Positions 37,749 through 51,095 of a stretch of 64,000 nucleotides of DNA are shown piece by piece. The notes beneath the pieces were generated by a model. It was not told the DNA's origin, did not search any database, and worked only from the letters and a program-made list of their open reading frames with translations. The translations under genes were made by a program, and so were the position numbers. The first letter of the stretch is position 1, and every line of letters begins with the position of its first letter. The DNA is from Serratia odorifera (GTDB lineage Bacteria; Pseudomonadota; Gammaproteobacteria; Enterobacterales; Enterobacteriaceae), in assembly GCF_900635445.1 (NCBI RefSeq), contig NZ_LR134117.1:1488001-1552000 (forward strand), written 5' to 3'.

Positions 37749-38735
37749 TCAATACATTGGCATCAGCTGCAGAGGAGGTTCCTGCAACAGCTTAACCTGT
37801 TCAGTAAATGCCGCGGTCTGAGACAGCCAGAAATCAGACTCTGCCATCCAGGGAAAACTTCGCGGAAATGCCGGATCCTGCCAACGGCGTGCTACCCAGG
37901 CGAGGTAATACACCATGCGCATTGCGCGTAGCGGTTCGATAAGCGCCAATTCCCCCTGATCGAACTCGGTAAATTCGCCGTAGGCTTCCAGCAAAATATC
38001 CAACTGCATTAATTGATCATGACGTTCACCGTGTAACAGCATCCAGAGATCCTGCACCGCCGGCCCATTACGTGCGTCATCAAGATCGACGAATAACGGT
38101 CCGTCACGCCACAGGATATTGCCTGGATGGCAGTCACCGTGCAGGCGCAGCGGTTGCCAATCGAGATGCCAACGGGGTTTTATCGCCTCAATCAGCCTAT
38201 CCGTCGCCGCCAGGAAGCCCGCCCGCTGGGCCTTGGGCACCAGATCGCAGTTTGCCAGCACGGTTCGCGGTGCGGTGAGATATTCATCGATACCGATAGT
38301 GGGACGTTCAATAAAGCGCTTCTCAGCACCAACCTGATGTATGCGTCCCAGAAAACGACCGACCCACTCCAGGTGATCCAGATTGTCTATTTCGTATTGC
38401 CGTCCCCCGACGCTCGGGAATACGGTAAAGAAAAAGCCGCCGTGCTGATGCAGCGTTTTACCTTGCAACATCAAGGGCGCTACCGCAGGAATTTCAGCGT
38501 CGGCCAAATCATGCGCAAATTGATGTTCTTCACCAATCTGTGCCGCACTCCAACGTTCAGGGCGGTAAAACTTCACCACATAGCGCTGACGGGCTTCATC
38601 CATAAACTGGTAGACGCGGTTTTCGTAACTGTTTAATGCCGTCAGGCCAGAATCGACGCGCAGGCCAACCCCTTCCAGCGCATCCATAATCAGGTCGGGG
38701 GAAAGGGTGTCAAAATTAAACGCAGAGTTGTTCAT
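37749..38735 (-). CDS. srkA: Stress response kinase A (YihE/RdoA)
   Basis: Cytoplasmic Ser/Thr protein kinase of the aminoglycoside-phosphotransferase-like fold, protective against stress-induced death in E. coli. The start ATG 38735 gives MNNSAFNFDTLSPDLIM and 328 residues, the E. coli length; the open frame extends 19 codons further but without similarity. The catalytic loop is LHGDCHPGNILW (about 200) and the metal-binding segment is FVDLDDARNGPA. Upstream partner of dsbA, and likely in one transcript with yihD. Confidence 0.94.
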   Translation of the reverse strand: MNNSAFNFDTLSPDLIMDALEGVGLRVDSGLTALNSYENRVYQFMDEARQRYVVKFYRPERWSAAQIGEEHQFAHDLADAEIPAVAPLMLQGKTLHQHGGFFFTVFPSVGGRQYEIDNLDHLEWVGRFLGRIHQVGAEKRFIERPTIGIDEYLTAPRTVLANCDLVPKAQRAGFLAATDRLIEAIKPRWHLDWQPLRLHGDCHPGNILWRDGPLFVDLDDARNGPAVQDLWMLLHGERHDQLMQLDILLEAYGEFTEFDQGELALIEPLRAMRMVYYLAWVARRWQDPAFPRSFPWMAESDFWLSQTAAFTEQVKLLQEPPLQLMPMY

Positions 38736-38825
38736 AACAACATTCATTTTAGCTTGGCGACAACACTGTGCCGGGAATGAAAATAGTAGCATCGATCGTG
38801 CACAGGCTCATATTGCTCACCCGAA

Positions 38826-39095
38826 CTAGTCTTTTATCACGCCACGCGCACGCAACAGCGCCGTTTTGAAGTCTTCTTCATAGTCTTTCTTCAAACCCGG
38901 GATTTGTTCTGTACCGGCAGTGCCGCGCATCTTCAAATGGTAGATCAGAACATCATCGCTCAGTTCGGTGAGCTCGCCTTTAAAACCCGCTTCCTGCGCC
39001 AGCTTGTGTAAAAACTGCACCAGATTAAGATCGGGATCTTGCTGCCAGGCTGGCTGCAGTAGCTCAATCAGCTCGTTGACACGATGCGTTTTCAT
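38826..39095 (-). CDS. yihD: Conserved DUF1040 protein YihD
   Basis: Small soluble protein of unknown function, 89 residues as in E. coli. The start ATG 39095 gives MKTHRVNELIELLQPAW; an upstream in-frame ATG adds 11 unlike residues. Conserved blocks seen are DDVLIYHLKMRG and the C-terminal KDYEEDFKTALLRARGVIKD. First gene of the yihD-srkA-dsbA direction, divergent from mobA. Confidence 0.93.
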   Translation of the reverse strand: MKTHRVNELIELLQPAWQQDPDLNLVQFLHKLAQEAGFKGELTELSDDVLIYHLKMRGTAGTEQIPGLKKDYEEDFKTALLRARGVIKD

Positions 39096-39236
39096 TTTAG
39101 ATTCGTCCAGTGAAATACATAAACCCACAAAGTAACAGGCTTGACTACTCAGTGAAAGAAGCAGCTTGTCAATAAAGGTAAATCCTGATGTCTGGGTAGC
39201 TTTAGCGCTACAATCAGGGCGTTAGCCTTTAGTGGA

Positions 39237-39836
39237 ATGACGATTATGCATGCAGAAATTACCGGTGTGATCCTGGCCGGCGGCCGGGCGCGCCGAATGG
39301 GTGGCGAAGACAAGGGATTGGTGCAAATAGGCGACAAGGCGTTGTATCAGTATACGCTGGCGCGTTTGCAGCCCCAGGTGGGCAAGGTATTGATCAGCGC
39401 CAACCGTAACCTGGCGCAGTACCAGCGCAGCGGTTGGCCGGTGATCGGCGATCTGCAGCCTGGTTTTGCCGGGCCGTTGGCGGGAATGCTGGCGGGATTG
39501 CAACATGCCACCACCGAGTGGGTGGTGTTCGTTCCTTGTGATGTTCCAGATTTCCCTGAGTCGCTGGTAGAAGCGCTATGGCAAGGCAGACAAGGTGCGC
39601 TGGCGGTCTATGCCAGTGATGATCAACGCGCGCATCCCACGCTGGCATTACTGCATAACAGCCTGGCAGCGCGTTTGGCGCAATATCTGGCCCAGGGCGA
39701 ACGCAAGTTAATGCTGTTTTTAGACGCCGTTGGCGCAAAAGAGGTGGTGTTCAGCAATCAATCGTCCGCTTTTCATAATTTGAATACCCGAGAAGATTGC
39801 CTGTCATGGCAACGAGCAAGAGGAATCAGCCAATGA
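39237..39836 (+). CDS. mobA: Molybdenum cofactor guanylyltransferase MobA
   Basis: Transfers GMP from GTP to molybdopterin to make the bis-MGD cofactor of anaerobic oxidoreductases. A Rossmann-type nucleotidyltransferase of 199 residues, with the GTP-binding signature LAGGRARRMGGEDKGL near residue 15 and the metal-binding region VPCDVPDFP near 100. An ATG nine bases further in (39246), preceded by GGA at better spacing, is an equally plausible start. Its stop overlaps the mobB start. Confidence 0.95.
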   Translation: MTIMHAEITGVILAGGRARRMGGEDKGLVQIGDKALYQYTLARLQPQVGKVLISANRNLAQYQRSGWPVIGDLQPGFAGPLAGMLAGLQHATTEWVVFVPCDVPDFPESLVEALWQGRQGALAVYASDDQRAHPTLALLHNSLAARLAQYLAQGERKLMLFLDAVGAKEVVFSNQSSAFHNLNTREDCLSWQRARGISQ

Positions 39837-40345
39837 GTAGCCGTTTACCCCCAATGCTGGCCATTGCCGCCTATAGTGGTACAGGTAAAACCACGCTACT
39901 CAAGCAGGTGATTCCTGCTTTAAGGCAGCAGCAGATACGCGTAGGTCTGATTAAGCATACGCATCATGATATGGATGTGGATACGCCGGGCAAAGACAGC
40001 TACGAACTGCGTAAAGCGGGAGCTGACCAGACGCTGGTCGCCAGCGATCGCCGTTGGGCATTGATGACGGAAACACCGGAGCAGCAACCGTTGGATCTGG
40101 CCTTTCTGGCAAGCCGTTTTGACACCGCCAACGTGGATATTATTTTGGTGGAAGGCTTTAAACATGAGCGGATCGACAAAATCATTCTTTATCGTGCCAG
40201 CGTCGGCAGGCCGTTGGAGGAAATATTGGATGAATACGTTATTGCGGTTGCCAGCGATCGGCCCGTGGGCTATCCCGGCCTGCAACTAGATATCAACGAT
40301 CCGCAGGCGGTTGCTGATTTTATTGCCGGTTGGCTGAAGCAGTAA
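39833..40345 (+). CDS. mobB: Molybdopterin-guanine dinucleotide biosynthesis adapter MobB
   Basis: GTP-binding P-loop protein that aids MobA in cofactor assembly; not strictly required in E. coli. The start ATG 39833 overlaps the mobA stop as ATGA and gives 170 residues (E. coli 175). The Walker A motif is YSGTGKTTLLK at residues about 13-23; other conserved segments are GLIKHTHHDMDVDTPGKDSY and ILVEGFKHERI. Ends the operon before a terminator and the rRNA operon. Confidence 0.95.
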   Translation: MSSRLPPMLAIAAYSGTGKTTLLKQVIPALRQQQIRVGLIKHTHHDMDVDTPGKDSYELRKAGADQTLVASDRRWALMTETPEQQPLDLAFLASRFDTANVDIILVEGFKHERIDKIILYRASVGRPLEEILDEYVIAVASDRPVGYPGLQLDINDPQAVADFIAGWLKQ

Positions 40346-40350
40346 TGAAC

Positions 40351-40376
40351 AAGCGGTAGAAATACCGCTTTATTTT
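40351..40376 (+). terminator. Terminator after mobB
   Basis: AAGCGGTA-GAAA-TACCGCTT with a GAAA loop and a short T-rich tail. Confidence 0.85.
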
Positions 40377-40390
40377 CGTCATCCCAAAAC

Positions 40391-40418
40391 AAAAAGCCCT
40401 ACGTTTTCACGTAGGGCT
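40391..40418 (-). terminator. Terminator of the rRNA operon
   Basis: On the minus strand AGCCCTAC-GTGAAAAC-GTAGGGCT followed by five T, 15 bases beyond 5S. Confidence 0.9.
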
Positions 40419-40432
40419 TGTTGCTTTATTTG

Positions 40433-40552
40433 ATGCCTGGCAGTGTCCTACTCTCGCATGGGGAGACCCCACACTACCATCGGCGCTACGGCGTTTCACT
40501 TCTGAGTTCGGCATGGGGTCAGGTGGGACCACCGCGCTATTGCCGCCAGGCA
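40433..40552 (-). rRNA. rrf: 5S ribosomal RNA
   Basis: Minus strand from TGCCTGGCGGCA (40552) to the pairing ACTGCCAGGCAT end (40433), 120 bases, matching E. coli 5S almost throughout. Confidence 0.97.
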
Positions 40553-40653
40553 AATTCTGTTTCATTCCAACCGCTTCACTTTACGTAAAGCCATCAGAAC
40601 CAATCTCGGAACCAGCTGAATATCTTTCGTCTCTAAAACACCTTCGGTGTTGT

Positions 40654-43562
<2,909 letters not shown>

Positions 43563-43697
43563 TCACAACCCGAAGGTGTCTTTCGACATCATCGTATTGC
43601 TACATTTGAGAGACTCTATGACAGGTTACTCCTCATCCCAAACTGCTACGGGGGACAAGTTTCAGCCGTCATGTTTCAATTTTCAGCTTGTTCCAGA

Positions 43698-43710
43698 TTG
43701 TTAAAGAGCA
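43698..43710 (-). promoter_or_regulatory. Spacer boxA antitermination element
   Basis: TGCTCTTTAACAA on the minus strand in the 16S-23S spacer, the Nus-factor binding boxA upstream of 23S. The identical element lies in the 16S leader. Confidence 0.85.
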
Positions 43711-43797
43711 ATATCTTAAACACGACTCGTTAAAGTCATCTTTAAGTTATTTTCGGTTCTTGCGAACCGGTGATAATGTCTTTCACTCATTATCGGA

Positions 43798-43873
43798 TGG
43801 CGTCCCCAAGGGGATTCGAACCCCTGTTACAGCCGTGAAAGGGCAGTGTCCTAGGCCTCTAGACGATGGGGAC
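43798..43873 (-). tRNA. tRNA-Glu (TTC)
   Basis: A 76-base cloverleaf in the 16S-23S spacer, from GTCCCCATCGTCTAG to GGGGACGCCA with encoded CCA, a T loop GGTTCGAATCC and anticodon loop CCTTTCACG. Only this tRNA is in the spacer, so the operon is of the tRNA-Glu type. Confidence 0.97.
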
Positions 43874-44015
43874 ACAAAATCCGATTAAACCCAGGGCTTA
43901 ACCGTTTCTCGTATCAGCATGAGTCAGAGACTCATTACATCAACAGGTGCGCATTTGCTCATTACTTTTCTATCAGACAATCTGTGTGGACACTGCACAA
44001 TCGAATATCGTTAGG

Positions 44016-45559
<1,544 letters not shown>

Positions 45560-45711
45560 AAAGCTTGATTTGCTTCAACTCGTGAAGCGGTGCTCAAAGA
45601 TTCACTAAATGAATTTTACTTCAGTAGTCACTCTTCAAGACTTGATATTTTTTTTGCTGCCGAAGCAGCTGGATATCGTCTTGTGAGTGCCCACACAGAT
45701 TGTCTGATAAA

Positions 45712-45724
45712 TTGTTAAAGAGCA
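45712..45724 (-). promoter_or_regulatory. Leader boxA antitermination element
   Basis: TGCTCTTTAACAA between the rRNA promoters and 16S, needed for Nus/SuhB-dependent antitermination of rRNA transcripts. Confidence 0.9.
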
Positions 45725-45759
45725 TCGCCGGCGTTAAAACTCATCGGCGCGGGCTGCGT

Positions 45760-45787
45760 ATACTACGCTTTTCGCCCTGAGAGTCAA
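45760..45787 (-). promoter_or_regulatory. rRNA promoter P2
   Basis: TTGACT, 16 bases, TAGTAT on the minus strand, about 105 bases downstream of P1 and followed by GC-rich sequence. Confidence 0.8.
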
Positions 45788-45868
45788 GCGTTTATTTCGC
45801 TTTCGTCTCACTGGCTGGGTGGTTCGTCTTGCGTTTAAGCAGTCGTTGTTCCCGGTCAGTGGAGGCGC

Positions 45869-45896
45869 ATTATAGGGAGTTCTCAGAAGGCCGCAA
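45869..45896 (-). promoter_or_regulatory. rRNA promoter P1
   Basis: TTGCGG, 16 bases, TATAAT on the minus strand. The GC-rich discriminator GCGCCTCC is typical of ppGpp/DksA control, and A/T tracts upstream of the -35 resemble an UP element. Confidence 0.85.
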
Positions 45897-46050
45897 CCCC
45901 TAATTTCAAAAAACTTTTCAAGCGCGGCTTTTTTCGACAAAAGTGATAAAAAAGGGTGTTTTTCCGCCAGTTTTTCAGCAAAACAGCCACTAAAGCCGGC
46001 TGACAGTAGAGTAAAATAACAATAACGATGTAAGCCAAGGATCCGCAGCC

Positions 46051-46752
46051 ATGCAATTTAATGCTCAACAACGGGCCGCCCAACGTAATCTTTCTTATCT
46101 GTTAGCAGAAAAACTCGGTCAACAGATACTCGCGGGCGAATTTGCTGCGGGCAGTATCCTGCCCGGAGAGATGGAATTGGCAGAAGCCTTCGGCGTCAGC
46201 CGTACCGCAGTGCGAGAAGCGGTGAAGATATTGGCGGCGAAAGGCATGTTGTTGCCGCGCCCGCGTATTGGCACCCGCGTTATGCCGCAAAGCCAGTGGA
46301 ACTTCCTCGACCAGGAGCTGCTCACCTGGTGGATGACACGGGAAAACTTTGATCAGGTCATGCAACACTTCCTGATTATGCGCACCTCGCTGGAACCACA
46401 GGCCTGCGCGTTGGCGGCAACCCACGCCAGCAAACAGCAAAAAGCGCAGTTAGAAATGCTGATGGCGGAAATGCGCGCGCTGCATGATGAATTCGATCGC
46501 GAACGCTGGATTCAGGTCGATACGCAATTCCACCAGCTTATTTATAAAGCCAGCGGTAATCCGTTTCTTACCTCCTTCGCCAACCTGTTCAGTTCGGTTT
46601 ACCAAAGTTACTTCCGCGCCATTACCGGTAATGAGGTGATTAAGCTGCCACACCATCAGGCGATTGTGGATGCCATTCTGGCCGCTGATGGCAGCGCCGC
46701 GCTGGCTGCATGCCAAGTACTGTTAAGCGAGAAAGATCCTTCTTCTATATAG
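46051..46752 (+). CDS. yieP: FadR-subfamily GntR regulator YieP
   Basis: Transcriptional regulator of 233 residues (E. coli 230). The N-terminal winged HTH (about 10-80) holds LPGEMELAEAFGVSRTAVREAVKIL; an all-helical FCD effector-binding domain follows (about 95-230), with DTQFHQLIYKASGNPF. AAGGA lies at good distance before ATG 46051. It opens a plus-strand pair with hsrA and stands next to the rRNA operon, as in E. coli beside rrnC. Its ligand is unknown. Confidence 0.92.
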   Translation: MQFNAQQRAAQRNLSYLLAEKLGQQILAGEFAAGSILPGEMELAEAFGVSRTAVREAVKILAAKGMLLPRPRIGTRVMPQSQWNFLDQELLTWWMTRENFDQVMQHFLIMRTSLEPQACALAATHASKQQKAQLEMLMAEMRALHDEFDRERWIQVDTQFHQLIYKASGNPFLTSFANLFSSVYQSYFRAITGNEVIKLPHHQAIVDAILAADGSAALAACQVLLSEKDPSSI

Positions 46753-46793
46753 ATAGAGGAAAACAACGTGCCGACAATCAACCAGGAACCGTA

Positions 46794-48278
46794 ATGACAA
46801 AATCCGCGCGCAGTATGGCTGGGCTACCGTGGATCGCCGCCATGGCGTTCTTTATGCAGGCGTTGGACGCCACCATTCTTAACACCGCCTTGCCGGCGAT
46901 AGCCCATAGTCTGGCGCGCTCACCGCTGGCAATGCAGTCGGCGGTCATCAGCTATACGTTAACCGTCGCGATGCTGATCCCGGTCAGCGGCTGGCTGGCA
47001 GACCGCTATGGCACCCGACGGGTGTTTATTATCGCCGTCTCGCTATTTACCCTGGGGTCATTGCTGTGCGCCCTGTCACCCAGCCTGAGTTTCCTGGTCA
47101 TTTCGCGCATCGTGCAGGGCATTGGCGGCGCAATGATGATGCCAGTGGCACGGTTGGCGTTGTTGCGCGCCTACCCACGCAGTGAGCTGCTGCCGGTGCT
47201 CAACTTTGTCACCATGCCGGGGTTGATAGGGCCCATCCTCGGGCCGTTGCTCGGCGGCTGGCTGGTGACCTACGCCACCTGGCATTGGATTTTCCTGATC
47301 AACATTCCCATTGGTTTGCTCGGCATTCTGTACGCACGAAAATACATGCCGGATTTCACCACGCCGAAACGGCCATTTGATTTCGTCGGATTTATGCTGT
47401 TTGGACTTAGTCTGGTATTGATATCCACCGGACTGGAACTGTTCGGCGAGCGGGTAATGGCCAGCTATGTTTCGCTTGGCGTGCTGCTGAGCGGGTTTGT
47501 CGTGCTATGGGGTTATATTGCGCACGCCCGTCGCCACACTCAGCCACTGATTGGTCTGGATCTGTTCAAGACTCGGACTTTTTCGGTCGGCATTGCCGGC
47601 AACGTGGCATCACGGCTCGGAACCGGCTGCGTGCCCTTCTTGATGCCGCTGATGTTACAGGTCGGTTTTGGCTATTCGGCGATTATTGCCGGCTGCATGA
47701 TGGCGCCAACTGCCGTCGGTTCGCTGATGGCAAAATCCACCGTAACCCAGGTATTGCGCTGGTTTGGCTATCGTAAAACCCTGGTCGGCATAACCCTGGT
47801 TATCGGCGTGCTGATTGCCCAGTTCGCCCTGCAAAGCCCGGGTATGCCGTTATGGCTGATGATTGTGCCGTTATTCGTGCTCGGCATGGCAATGTCGACC
47901 CAGTTCACCGCGATGAATACCATCAGCCTGGCAGACCTGAATGACAGCAATGCCAGCTCCGGCAATAGCGTACTGGCGGTCACTCAGCAGCTATCGATCA
48001 GTTTTGGCATTGCGGTGAGCGCGGCGGTACTGCGTTTTTATGATTCGCTGTCGATCGGTACCATGATCGACCACTTCCACTATACCTTTATTACCATGGG
48101 CATCGTCACCATGGTATCGGCCTTTGTGTTCATGCTGTTACGCAAAAAGGACGGACGCAATCTGATTACCGGCAAAGACGGTTGGCTAACGGCGGCCGAC
48201 CGAGGCTCGCTCCACCAGCTCAGGCGTCAGCACCAGCACCTGGGCGTCACGCTCCGGGTTTTGCAGGCGATTGATTAA
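46794..48278 (+). CDS. hsrA: MFS transporter HsrA (YieO)
   Basis: Inner-membrane drug:H+ antiporter-type protein (DHA2, 14-segment class). In E. coli it was linked to homocysteine tolerance and envelope stress; the substrate is unsettled. The start ATG 46794 follows AGGAACC and gives MTKSARSMAGLPWIAAM; the open frame upstream overlaps yieP. MFS motif GWLADRYGTRR is near residue 70 and the antiporter motif GPILGPLLGGW near 150. The 494 residues exceed the E. coli 475: the last 31 codons run antisense into rbsR. A one-base extra T near 48182 would explain this, since without it a TAA follows at once. Confidence 0.88.
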   Translation: MTKSARSMAGLPWIAAMAFFMQALDATILNTALPAIAHSLARSPLAMQSAVISYTLTVAMLIPVSGWLADRYGTRRVFIIAVSLFTLGSLLCALSPSLSFLVISRIVQGIGGAMMMPVARLALLRAYPRSELLPVLNFVTMPGLIGPILGPLLGGWLVTYATWHWIFLINIPIGLLGILYARKYMPDFTTPKRPFDFVGFMLFGLSLVLISTGLELFGERVMASYVSLGVLLSGFVVLWGYIAHARRHTQPLIGLDLFKTRTFSVGIAGNVASRLGTGCVPFLMPLMLQVGFGYSAIIAGCMMAPTAVGSLMAKSTVTQVLRWFGYRKTLVGITLVIGVLIAQFALQSPGMPLWLMIVPLFVLGMAMSTQFTAMNTISLADLNDSNASSGNSVLAVTQQLSISFGIAVSAAVLRFYDSLSIGTMIDHFHYTFITMGIVTMVSAFVFMLLRKKDGRNLITGKDGWLTAADRGSLHQLRRQHQHLGVTLRVLQAID

Positions 48279-49187
48279 CGCGTCAATCGCCAGTTCGCCC
48301 AACGAATCTTTCGGTTGATGAATGGTGCTCAACGGCGGTGCTAAATATTTCGCCAACTCGATATCGTCGTAGCCCATTACCGCCATGTCCTGCGGTACGC
48401 GTAGCCCGGCCTGGAACAAGGCCTGATAAACGCCAACCGCCACCGCATCGTTACCGGCAAAAACCGCATGCGGCGGAGTCTCCAGCGCCAATAGCTGCTG
48501 CATGGCGCACACCCCGCCTTCAAATTCAAAGTCACAGTGCACTTCATAACCCGGCAGGATCGCCAAACCGGCACGCTGCATGGCCCGGCGATAGCCCTCC
48601 AGACGATGGCGAGCGGTGGTTTTATCCTGCGGCCCGGCAATGCAGGCAATATGGCAATAGCCGCGCGCAATCAGGTGATCGGTAGCCATTTCGCCACCCA
48701 GCAGCGAGTTATCCTGAATAATGTCGTTGGCGCCTTCAAACGGCGCCCAATCCATCATGACGATCGGCAGCGAAGGGTAGCGGCTCAGCGCATCCTGCGA
48801 AGGGCGATGGTTTTCGGTGCACATCAACAACAACCCGTCGACGCGTTTTTGCAGCAGGGTTTCCATGCTGCGATTCATACGCGCCGCGTCCTCTTCGGTA
48901 TTGCACAGAATCAGGCTGTAGCCGCGCTCATAACAGCTTCGCTCTACCCCGCGCACCACCTCGGCGTAAAACGGGTTATTGCTGGCGGTCACCAGCATGC
49001 CGATGGTACGCGTCTGGTTGATCTTTAGACTGCGAGCCAGCGCGGAAGGCGCATAGTTGAGCCGTTCGACGGCCGCCATCACTTTGCTGCGCACGCTATC
49101 GCTGACAAAACGATTATTATTGATAACGTGCGAAACCGTGGAGGTTGAAACACCCGCCAGGCGAGCGACATCTTTCATGGTGGCCAA
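48186..49187 (-). CDS. rbsR: Ribose operon repressor RbsR
   Basis: LacI-family repressor that releases DNA on binding ribose. The start TTG 49187 gives MATMKDVARLAGVSTSTVSH, as in E. coli. HTH about 1-22, hinge with the minor-groove Leu in SALARSL near 55, then a periplasmic-binding-protein-like core (IGMLVTASNNPFYAEVVRG onwards). The 333 residues compare with 330 in E. coli. Last gene of rbsDACBKR, six bases after rbsK; it should bind the two palindromes upstream of rbsD. Its 3' end overlaps hsrA on the other strand. Confidence 0.95.
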   Translation of the reverse strand: MATMKDVARLAGVSTSTVSHVINNNRFVSDSVRSKVMAAVERLNYAPSALARSLKINQTRTIGMLVTASNNPFYAEVVRGVERSCYERGYSLILCNTEEDAARMNRSMETLLQKRVDGLLLMCTENHRPSQDALSRYPSLPIVMMDWAPFEGANDIIQDNSLLGGEMATDHLIARGYCHIACIAGPQDKTTARHRLEGYRRAMQRAGLAILPGYEVHCDFEFEGGVCAMQQLLALETPPHAVFAGNDAVAVGVYQALFQAGLRVPQDMAVMGYDDIELAKYLAPPLSTIHQPKDSLGELAIDALINRLQNPERDAQVLVLTPELVERASVGRR

Positions 49188-49192
49188 GGCAT

Positions 49193-50119
49193 TTACCCCT
49201 GCTGCTGCAAGAAGGCGTCGATCTCGGCACGCCAGGGTACCGAAGGCTGCGCGCCCGGACGCGTAACGGCAATAGCCGCCGCCGCATGAGCGAACCGCAC
49301 CGCCTGGTTCAGGGTCTGTCCTTCCAGCAACGCCGTCAACAGCGCGCCGTTGAAGGTATCGCCAGCGGCGATGGTGTCGACCGCCTTGACTCGAAAGCCC
49401 GGCACCAGCTTGCCGTCACCGTTTTCACTCAGCCACACGCCTCGGCTGCCAAGGGTGATCAACACCGTTTCGATGCCTTTAGCATGCAGCACGCTGGCAG
49501 CACGCGCCGCATCAGCATCATTATTGACAGCAATTCCGGTCAAACGCTGTGCTTCGGTCTCGTTGGGGGTAATCATGTCGATCATCGCCAACAGTTCATC
49601 CGGCAATTCCCGTGCCGGCGCCGGGTTGAGGATCACCCGGGTAGCGTGCTGTTTTGCCAGCCGCGCCGCAGCGATAACGCTTTCCAGCGGCGACTCAAGC
49701 TGCATCAGCAACGCCGCCGCGTCGATCACCGACTGCCGGTAACGTTCAAGATATTGCGGCGTGAGTGCCGCATTGGCGCCAGCATCGATGCCAATCACGT
49801 TCTCACCGTCACCGTTAACGAATATCAGCGCCACGCCGGTAGTACTGCCATCGATGGCTTCAACAGGCTGAGTATCAATCTGGTCGCCGGCCAACTGTTG
49901 GCGAATGCGTTCACCAATATCATCTGCGCCCACGCAGGCAATAAAGGCGATATCCGCGCCGCTGCGGCCGGCAGCAACTGCCTGGTTGGCCCCCTTGCCG
50001 CCAAACGCCACTTTATACTGCTTCCCGATCACCGTTTCGCCCGGCCGGGGGAACTGGTCGACATTAAGGATATGGTCAGCATTGATGCTACCCAGAACCA
50101 CCAGCTTTCCTGTTTCCAT
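49193..50119 (-). CDS. rbsK: Ribokinase
   Basis: Phosphorylates D-ribose to ribose-5-phosphate; PfkB-family dimer. The start ATG 50119 gives METGKLVVLGSINADHI and 308 residues (E. coli 309); 21 further open codons upstream show no similarity. PfkB signatures are visible: GGKGANQAVAAGRSG near residue 40, and near 250 the catalytic DTIAAGDTFNGAL with its Asp base and anion hole. Confidence 0.96.
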   Translation of the reverse strand: METGKLVVLGSINADHILNVDQFPRPGETVIGKQYKVAFGGKGANQAVAAGRSGADIAFIACVGADDIGERIRQQLAGDQIDTQPVEAIDGSTTGVALIFVNGDGENVIGIDAGANAALTPQYLERYRQSVIDAAALLMQLESPLESVIAAARLAKQHATRVILNPAPARELPDELLAMIDMITPNETEAQRLTGIAVNNDADAARAASVLHAKGIETVLITLGSRGVWLSENGDGKLVPGFRVKAVDTIAAGDTFNGALLTALLEGQTLNQAVRFAHAAAAIAVTRPGAQPSVPWRAEIDAFLQQQG

Positions 50120-50184
50120 CGCATTGTTTCCTGCTTGCAGTGCGCGCCACCGACAACGCTCGTTCCGGCGGCACGCGATCACAC

Positions 50185-51072
50185 TTATTGGGTGACCAGT
50201 TTCAGATCTACCGGGATAGTAGCCGGTACTTTCTCGCCTTTCAGTACTTTATCGGCGGTTTCGACGCCGATGACGCCGATCTGATCCGGACGCTGCGCCA
50301 CGGTTGCCGCCAGTTTGCCACCTTCAACCGCTTTTACACCGTCGGCGGTGCCATCAAAGCCCACGACTACCACGTCGGTTTTACCGGCGGTCTGCAGTGC
50401 GCGTAGGGCACCCAGCGCCATTTCGTCATTCTGCGCGAACACCGCCTGAACCTGTGGATGTGCGGTCAGCAGGTTCTGCATTACGTTCAAGCCCTTGGTA
50501 CGATCGAAATCGGCCGGCTGACTGGCCAACAGCGTGAATTTGTTCTGATCCAGCGACTGTTTGAAGCCTTCGCCTCGCTCACGCGCGGCAGAGGTGCCGG
50601 CAATCCCTTCCAGCTGAATCACCTTGGCGTCGGTCCCTACCTTCTTGGCGATAAAGTCACCGGCCATTTTGCCTCCCACGCGGTTATCCGAGGCAATGTG
50701 GCTGACCACCTCGCCTTTTGACGCCACGCGATCGAGCGTAATTACCGGGATTTTAGCCTGGTTGGCCATTTTGATGGCGTTGCCGACCGCATCGGAGTCG
50801 GTTGGGTTGATCAACAGCAGTTTCGGGTTCTGCACCATCAGATCCTGCACGTTGGCCAATTCCTTCGCCGGATTATTTTGTGAATCCAGCACCACCAGGT
50901 TGTAACCCAGCTTGTTGGCTTCCTGCTGCGCCCCCTCCTTCATTGAAACAAAGAACGGGTTGTTCAACGTCGATACCACCAGTGCAATGGTGTCTTTCGC
51001 CAGTGCATTCGCGCTCAGGGTGGCGCTCAGCGCAAAAGCTGAAGCCAGTACTGCCAGTTTTTTCATTTTCAT
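50185..51072 (-). CDS. rbsB: Ribose-binding periplasmic protein
   Basis: Delivers ribose to RbsAC and, in motile relatives, to the Trg chemoreceptor. A 295-residue protein with a signal peptide (about 1-25, cleaved after ALA) and a two-lobed sugar-binding fold; TIALVVSTLNNPFFVSMKEG and VVGFDGTADGVKAV are typical. Separated from rbsC by 23 bases and from rbsK by 65, the largest gap in the operon. Confidence 0.97.
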   Translation of the reverse strand: MKMKKLAVLASAFALSATLSANALAKDTIALVVSTLNNPFFVSMKEGAQQEANKLGYNLVVLDSQNNPAKELANVQDLMVQNPKLLLINPTDSDAVGNAIKMANQAKIPVITLDRVASKGEVVSHIASDNRVGGKMAGDFIAKKVGTDAKVIQLEGIAGTSAARERGEGFKQSLDQNKFTLLASQPADFDRTKGLNVMQNLLTAHPQVQAVFAQNDEMALGALRALQTAGKTDVVVVGFDGTADGVKAVEGGKLAATVAQRPDQIGVIGVETADKVLKGEKVPATIPVDLKLVTQ

Positions 51073-51095
51073 GGTCGTGATTCCTGTAGGGGAGG

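Noticed and set aside
49145..50284. A 379-codon ORF opposite rbsK
   Set aside because: Antisense to intact ribokinase, composition unlike a folded protein, no ribosome-binding site.
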